DNA from: an uncultured Spirochaetales bacterium
Lineage (GTDB): Bacteria; Spirochaetota; Spirochaetia; Sphaerochaetales; Sphaerochaetaceae
Length of the DNA: 7,724 nt
Assembly: GCA_945947045.1 (NCBI GenBank)
Contig: CAMEXG010000097.1
Span: 1 to 7,724 of the forward strand
Reading direction: 5' to 3'
Made by a program: the position numbers and the translations under genes. Positions 5,109 to 7,724 of this stretch are shown here, piece by piece. The notes beneath the pieces were generated by a model. It did not search any database. It saw only the letters and a program-made list of their open reading frames with translations, and was not told where the DNA came from. Position 1 is the first letter of the stretch. Each line of letters opens with the position of its first letter.

Positions 5109-5596
5109 TATTTCTTAAATCTCCTGACTCCTCCCTCGATGTCGATAGATAGTTCTTTGTATCCATCTAAAGCCTCCCATAGCTTACTGGATGAGGAGGA
5201 AAAATCATCATACCAATCAATTACGACAGGGTCAAAGTCACTTAAAGAAGAAAGGATATGACCGAAGCCATCAAATCTATTATACTTCCATACTTCAATC
5301 TTTCCGTTTAGTTTCCTTGCAAGGATGGAAGTCTTGTCGGTTTGGTTCAATGCAGCAAAAGAAACGTCACCTTCTACTCTAGAGAGTATTTCAGAAATGC
5401 CGACTCCATCATCCAAGGAGGATAGGATCTCTTCTGAACATGATGTAGATATGACTTTATTCTTTTCTGAAGAGACTACAGCGATACTCGGGTCATCAAT
5501 GGAAGCATACAATAATACACCAAGTCCACTCTTCGTCGTACCCACTCCCAACTGGACTCCGTTCTTTTCCAATAATCTATATTCCTCTACATGCAT
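5108..5596 (-). CDS. Conserved-looking hypothetical protein, first gene of the membrane-protein operon
   Basis: A 162-residue soluble protein that I do not recognise. It begins MHVEEYRLLEKNGVQLGVGT, followed by alternating hydrophobic strands (LGVLLYASI, IAVVSS, VSFAALN, SILARKL, KIEVWKY) that suggest a beta-rich domain. It then has an acidic segment with WYDDFSSSSSKLWEAL (128-143) and a basic end VRRFKK. There is no signal peptide or membrane helix. The start is supported by GGAGGA (5603-5608) six bases upstream, and a promoter further up. Its stop overlaps the start of the membrane-protein gene by one base, so the two are probably made in fixed ratio and may interact. It is transcribed divergently from the ECF operon. 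Confidence 0.8.
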   Translation of the reverse strand: MHVEEYRLLEKNGVQLGVGTTKSGLGVLLYASIDDPSIAVVSSEKNKVISTSCSEEILSSLDDGVGISEILSRVEGDVSFAALNQTDKTSILARKLNGKIEVWKYNRFDGFGHILSSLSDFDPVVIDWYDDFSSSSSKLWEALDGYKELSIDIEGGVRRFKK

Positions 5597-5602
5597 ATTC
5601 TA

Positions 5603-5608
5603 TCCTCC
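5603..5608 (-). promoter_or_regulatory. Ribosome binding site of the 162-residue protein gene
   Basis: GGAGGA on the minus strand, six bases before ATG 5596; a near-perfect Shine-Dalgarno match at ideal spacing. Confidence 0.8.
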
Positions 5609-5629
5609 GAATTGTATTTCTATGTTTCA

Positions 5630-5658
5630 ATTCTATTGTCGAGAAGAATAAAGCACAA
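5630..5658 (-). promoter_or_regulatory. Promoter for the hypothetical/membrane-protein operon
   Basis: On the minus strand TTGTGC (5653-5658), 17 bp, then TAGAAT (5630-5635; 5 of 6 match to TATAAT). The -35 box is weak. Expected start is about 28 bases before ATG 5596. Confidence 0.45.
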
Positions 5659-5664
5659 TACAAA
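5636..5664 (+). promoter_or_regulatory. Weak candidate promoter for the ECF operon
   Basis: TTGTCG (5636-5641), 17 bp, then TACAAA (5659-5664); both boxes match consensus at 4 of 6. Its spacer coincides exactly with that of the opposing minus-strand promoter, so the two would compete for polymerase. Confidence 0.28.
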
Positions 5665-5686
5665 ATCGTACTTCTCTTGTTGTAGA

Positions 5687-5703
5687 AAAGGAAAATGGAT
5701 TAG
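5687..5703 (+). promoter_or_regulatory. Possible two-codon upstream reading frame before the ECF ATPase
   Basis: AAAGG (5687-5691) is followed by ATG GAT TAG (5695-5703). The true ATPase ATG is at 5713, ten bases after this stop, and has no good ribosome site of its own. Ribosomes may bind here and slide or restart. Spacing to the upstream ATG is short, so it may equally be chance. Confidence 0.22.
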
Positions 5704-5712
5704 ACTTTCTCT

Positions 5713-6450
5713 ATGTCTTTGTTATCTGTTGAGAATCTCTCTTTTTCCATAGATGGAACAAAACTTCTAAAGAATATCACCTTCTCCCTTGAAAAGGGCT
5801 CTTTGACACTGGTGGCAGGTAAGAATGGGAGTGGCAAATCCATGCTTTTAAAGTGCCTCAAAGGACTTGAAAAGCCTGACGAAGGGATAATAAAAGTCAA
5901 CGGCAAAGTATTAAAAAGAGAGAAAGAAAGGATGAAAGCCTTCGGGCTTGTATTCCAGGACACTTCTCTTGAGATCGTAGGCTCTACAGTCAGAAAAGAC
6001 ATCGCCTTCGGACTGGAGAATCTGAGAATGGAGAGAGATATAATTCAAGAGAAAACAAATAGGATGGTCTCGCTTTTTGCTTTGGAAAAGATTCAAGATC
6101 TACCCCCTTCAGTTCTCTCCGGAGGGGAAAAAAGAAGACTCTCCATTGCAGGTGTTCTGGCCATGGAGCCGGAGATCATACTAATGGACGAGCCCTTGGC
6201 GAATCTCGATTACCCTTCTGTAAAGATGGTCCTCTCCACTCTGGTCCAATTAAAAGAAAAGGGTGTTACGGTAATTATTGTATCTCATGAAGCTGAGAAG
6301 TTATTGTCTCTTACAGACAATACTATCATTCTTTCAGAAGGAAGACTTGTGGATATGGGGCGTTCCAAAGATATGATGGGGGCGTTAAGGGACAATGAGG
6401 TCTATTTACCACCTAAAGCTGTATTTGAGGATCTCACATGGCTCAAATAA
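5713..6450 (+). CDS. ECF transporter ATPase (CbiO/BioM type)
   Basis: A 245-residue ABC ATPase that powers vitamin or metal uptake by an energy-coupling factor transporter on the inner face of the membrane. Motifs are all present: Walker A GKNGSGKS (36-43); Q-loop VFQD with Q82, in the family context FGLVFQDTSLEIVGSTVRKD; signature LSGGEKRRLSIAG (135-147); Walker B IILMDEP (155-161) with catalytic E160; D-loop NLD (164-166); H-loop with H192. The stretch after the Q-loop and the AFGLENL that follows are characteristic of CbiO/EcfA rather than general ABC importers. It is the first of three overlapping genes and overlaps the T-component gene by 13 bp. A stop at 5701 in the same frame allows no earlier start. 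There is a single ATPase gene, as in solitary (group I) systems such as BioMNY, although a second ATPase elsewhere cannot be excluded. Confidence 0.93.
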   Translation: MSLLSVENLSFSIDGTKLLKNITFSLEKGSLTLVAGKNGSGKSMLLKCLKGLEKPDEGIIKVNGKVLKREKERMKAFGLVFQDTSLEIVGSTVRKDIAFGLENLRMERDIIQEKTNRMVSLFALEKIQDLPPSVLSGGEKRRLSIAGVLAMEPEIILMDEPLANLDYPSVKMVLSTLVQLKEKGVTVIIVSHEAEKLLSLTDNTIILSEGRLVDMGRSKDMMGALRDNEVYLPPKAVFEDLTWLK

Positions 6451-7115
6451 ATCCTTTTGCTTCACTTGTCATGTTGATTTCTGCAAGTATCGCCTCTTCT
6501 CTACTCTCCGGGTATGAAACAGTGGCGGTTCTATTACTTGTACTTATTGTCCCGTTTTTTTTCAATGTGAATATCCTAAAAGTAATGTGGTCCATGAAAG
6601 TGATGCTTATTACAGCTCTTCTGATATTTTTATTCTCTTACTTCGGGAAGGGAAGCCTCCTTTCATCTATTTCCGAAAGCGCAAAGTTTCTTTCAGTCAT
6701 CGGGCTATCAGCCCTATATATAAAGAAATCTGACTTAATAGATCTTGCAACCACTATGGGTTCTATTCTTTCTCCTCTCTTAGGAAAGAGAGGAAGGAAG
6801 GCATCTTCAGCTGTTATGATGACCCTTGCTCTCTTTCCAATCATCTTCTCAACTGCAACAGAAATGATGAATGCAAGAAAATCAAGAGGTGGCAGTTTCC
6901 TCTATCACCCGATAAAATCTATTACTGAGTATACGGTGTCAATGATGAGGCTGTTGTTTCAGAAAGTAGTGATCTTTCAAGATGCCCTGTACTCCAGAAG
7001 CTGGACCACGGGAGGAGAGAGAACAAAGGTGGTATTGGGGAAAAGAGATTGGGTTCTGATGATTCTTGCCTTTATTCTCTTAATTGGGTTTGTATTATGG
7101 AAAAAGGTGTTTTAA
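6438..7115 (+). CDS. ECF transporter transmembrane T component (CbiQ/BioN/EcfT family)
   Basis: A 225-residue membrane protein that couples the ATPase to the substrate-binding S protein. There are hydrophobic helices near residues 7-24, 27-43, 54-69, 83-95 and 205-221. Between them is a long cytoplasmic coupling region containing ARKSRG (146-151), the Ala-Arg-x-x-Arg-Gly type motif that docks into the ATPase, and a second motif region SRSWTTGGERT (186-196), a divergent form of the second coupling motif. Length is near that of BioN and CbiQ. ATG 6438 has GAGGA (6427-6431) six bases upstream and lies inside the end of the ATPase gene. No S protein gene (BioY, ThiT, FolT and so on) is in the window, so substrate is unknown; biotin is one option by length, folate another by the downstream gene. 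Confidence 0.85.
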   Translation: MAQINPFASLVMLISASIASSLLSGYETVAVLLLVLIVPFFFNVNILKVMWSMKVMLITALLIFLFSYFGKGSLLSSISESAKFLSVIGLSALYIKKSDLIDLATTMGSILSPLLGKRGRKASSAVMMTLALFPIIFSTATEMMNARKSRGGSFLYHPIKSITEYTVSMMRLLFQKVVIFQDALYSRSWTTGGERTKVVLGKRDWVLMILAFILLIGFVLWKKVF

Positions 7116-7648
7116 GAAAAGAGATGATCCGCTCTCTTCGGTCCTTCGATAAAAAGGAAGAAGAATCAAAAGCGATATGTGAAACACTGCTTTCTCTTCC
7201 TCTGTACAGGGATACGGATACTATACTTGCATTTTGTCCCCTTTCTACCGAGCCTGATATTTCTCCCCTTTTTAATGACGACAGAGTACTCTTCCCCTTT
7301 ATTACCGGTAAAGGCGAAATGGAGTTTGGAAAAGGTAAAATGGAAAAGAATAAGCTTGGTTTCTTTGAACCAAAGGTAAAAGAAAGAATAGAGTATGAAA
7401 AGGCGGTTATCCTGGTCCCACTCCTTGCCGTCGATAAGTCTCTCTATAGACTGGGGCGGGGGAAAGGATTCTACGATAGATACATAAAGAGAAACAAAGA
7501 GAAGCTTTTTTCTATTGCCCTGGCTTTCTCTCCGTCTTTCATAAACAGTCTTGAAGTAGATGAGTGGGATGAAAGAATGGATGCTCTTATTGTGAATGGT
7601 GAAATAGAATATCCCCAGGCCGTTTCCAGCTCTGGGGATAGGATATGA
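7097..7648 (+). CDS. 5-formyltetrahydrofolate cyclo-ligase
   Basis: A 183-residue cytoplasmic enzyme that uses ATP to convert 5-formyl-THF to 5,10-methenyl-THF, returning the stored folate to one-carbon metabolism. Visible: N-terminal LRKEMIRSLRSF with the ATP-contacting basic residues; VLFPFITGKGEMEF (64-77), the family's P-x-x-x-G-x-M-x-F block; LGFFEP (87-92), matching the G-I-x-E-P block; LVPLLAVDKSLYRLGRGKGF (106-125), followed by YDRY, the phosphate-binding Gly-rich signature. Near the C-terminus the usual His-Asp is Trp-Asp (157-158) and the usual Thr-Glu after it is Asn-Gly-Glu, a small divergence. I chose ATG 7097 because it fits the family N-terminus; its ribosome site is weak but it overlaps the T-component gene by 19 bp, so translation is likely coupled. 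An in-frame start at 7049 would add 16 non-family residues. Confidence 0.92.
   Translation: MEKGVLRKEMIRSLRSFDKKEEESKAICETLLSLPLYRDTDTILAFCPLSTEPDISPLFNDDRVLFPFITGKGEMEFGKGKMEKNKLGFFEPKVKERIEYEKAVILVPLLAVDKSLYRLGRGKGFYDRYIKRNKEKLFSIALAFSPSFINSLEVDEWDERMDALIVNGEIEYPQAVSSSGDRI
7610..7640. terminator. Stable hairpin at the 3' end of the cyclo-ligase gene, weak terminator candidate
   Basis: TATCCCCAG (7610-7618) and CTGGGGATA (7632-7640) form a perfect 9-bp stem around a 13-base loop, within the last codons. A run of six T (7659-7664) lies 18 bases after the stem on the plus strand, too far for a classical intrinsic terminator, and no T-tract follows on the minus strand. It may still slow polymerase between the convergent genes or protect the mRNA end. 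Confidence 0.35.
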
Positions 7649-7662
7649 TAGCTTCCAATTTT

Positions 7663-7724
7663 TTAGTTGATCTTGACTTCGATTCTGCCTTTCTGGGCTT
7701 TCTCTGTCTTAGGAAGAGTGATGG
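7663..7724 (-). CDS. Hsp20 family small heat-shock protein, C-terminal end only
   Basis: A partial gene entering from the right edge. The last 20 codons read ITLPKTEKAQKGRIEVKIN before TAA (7663-7665). Leu-Pro-Lys followed by an acidic/basic linker and a final I-x-V motif is the typical C-terminus of alpha-crystallin-type small heat-shock proteins, where the I-x-I/V motif docks onto a neighbouring subunit to build the oligomer. It is convergent with the cyclo-ligase gene, with 14 bp between stops. The rest is outside the window, so promoter and regulation cannot be judged. Confidence 0.75.
   Translation of the reverse strand, partial: ITLPKTEKAQKGRIEVKIN

Noticed and set aside
4080..5135. 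Shared GGVR followed by basic residues in the small protein's C-terminus and before the membrane protein's tail
   Set aside because: Only about four identical residues in compositionally similar segments; not enough for a motif.

Overview
This is a bacterial chromosomal window. The evidence is Shine-Dalgarno sites of the GGAGG type, short or overlapping gene junctions, a tRNA-Phe with a bacterial promoter and terminator, an ECF-type vitamin transporter module and the end of an Hsp20 gene. Base composition looks moderately AT-rich, and arginine is often AGA/AGG. I cannot name the species. A host-associated spirochaete-like or Firmicute-like lineage is possible, but nothing in the window settles it.

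Layout. Bases 58-1858 (minus): a ketopantoate-reductase-family gene overlaps a divergent DprA/Smf-like gene by 20 bp; the promoter -10 box sits directly before the first ATG, suggesting a leaderless transcript. Bases 1859-2137: non-coding, with two back-to-back hairpins. Bases 2138-2285 (minus): tRNA-Phe(GAA) with a strong terminator and a clear promoter. Bases 2276-3766: a segment bounded by two identical 51-bp direct repeats. The repeat is the last codons and stop of the gene at 3744-5108 plus the -35 box of the tRNA-Phe promoter. Between the copies lie one NYN/LabA-type putative nuclease gene (2525-3211), its structured leader and promoter, and about 330 bp of very AT-rich DNA. Bases 3744-5596 (minus): a two-gene operon of an unrecognised 162-residue protein and a membrane protein with eight predicted helices, ending in a 115-residue cytoplasmic tail that is about 78% Arg, Asp and Tyr. 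Bases 5713-7648 (plus): an operon of an ECF ATPase, an ECF transmembrane (T) protein and a 5-formyltetrahydrofolate cyclo-ligase, each overlapping the next. Bases 7663-7724: the C-terminal end of a convergent Hsp20 gene.

How it fits together. The plus-strand operon is ordinary vitamin/cofactor housekeeping: uptake energised by the ATPase and T protein (the substrate-binding S protein is not in the window), plus folate salvage. The unusual part is the centre. A NYN gene appears to have been inserted exactly between the 3' end of the membrane-protein gene and the tRNA-Phe promoter. A duplicated end sequence at each side leaves both neighbours intact, as in 3'-end-restoring integration. No recombinase is present, so the mechanism is inferred. 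The Arg-Asp-Tyr-rich tail next to the insertion site is itself an uncommon feature for a bacterial membrane protein.
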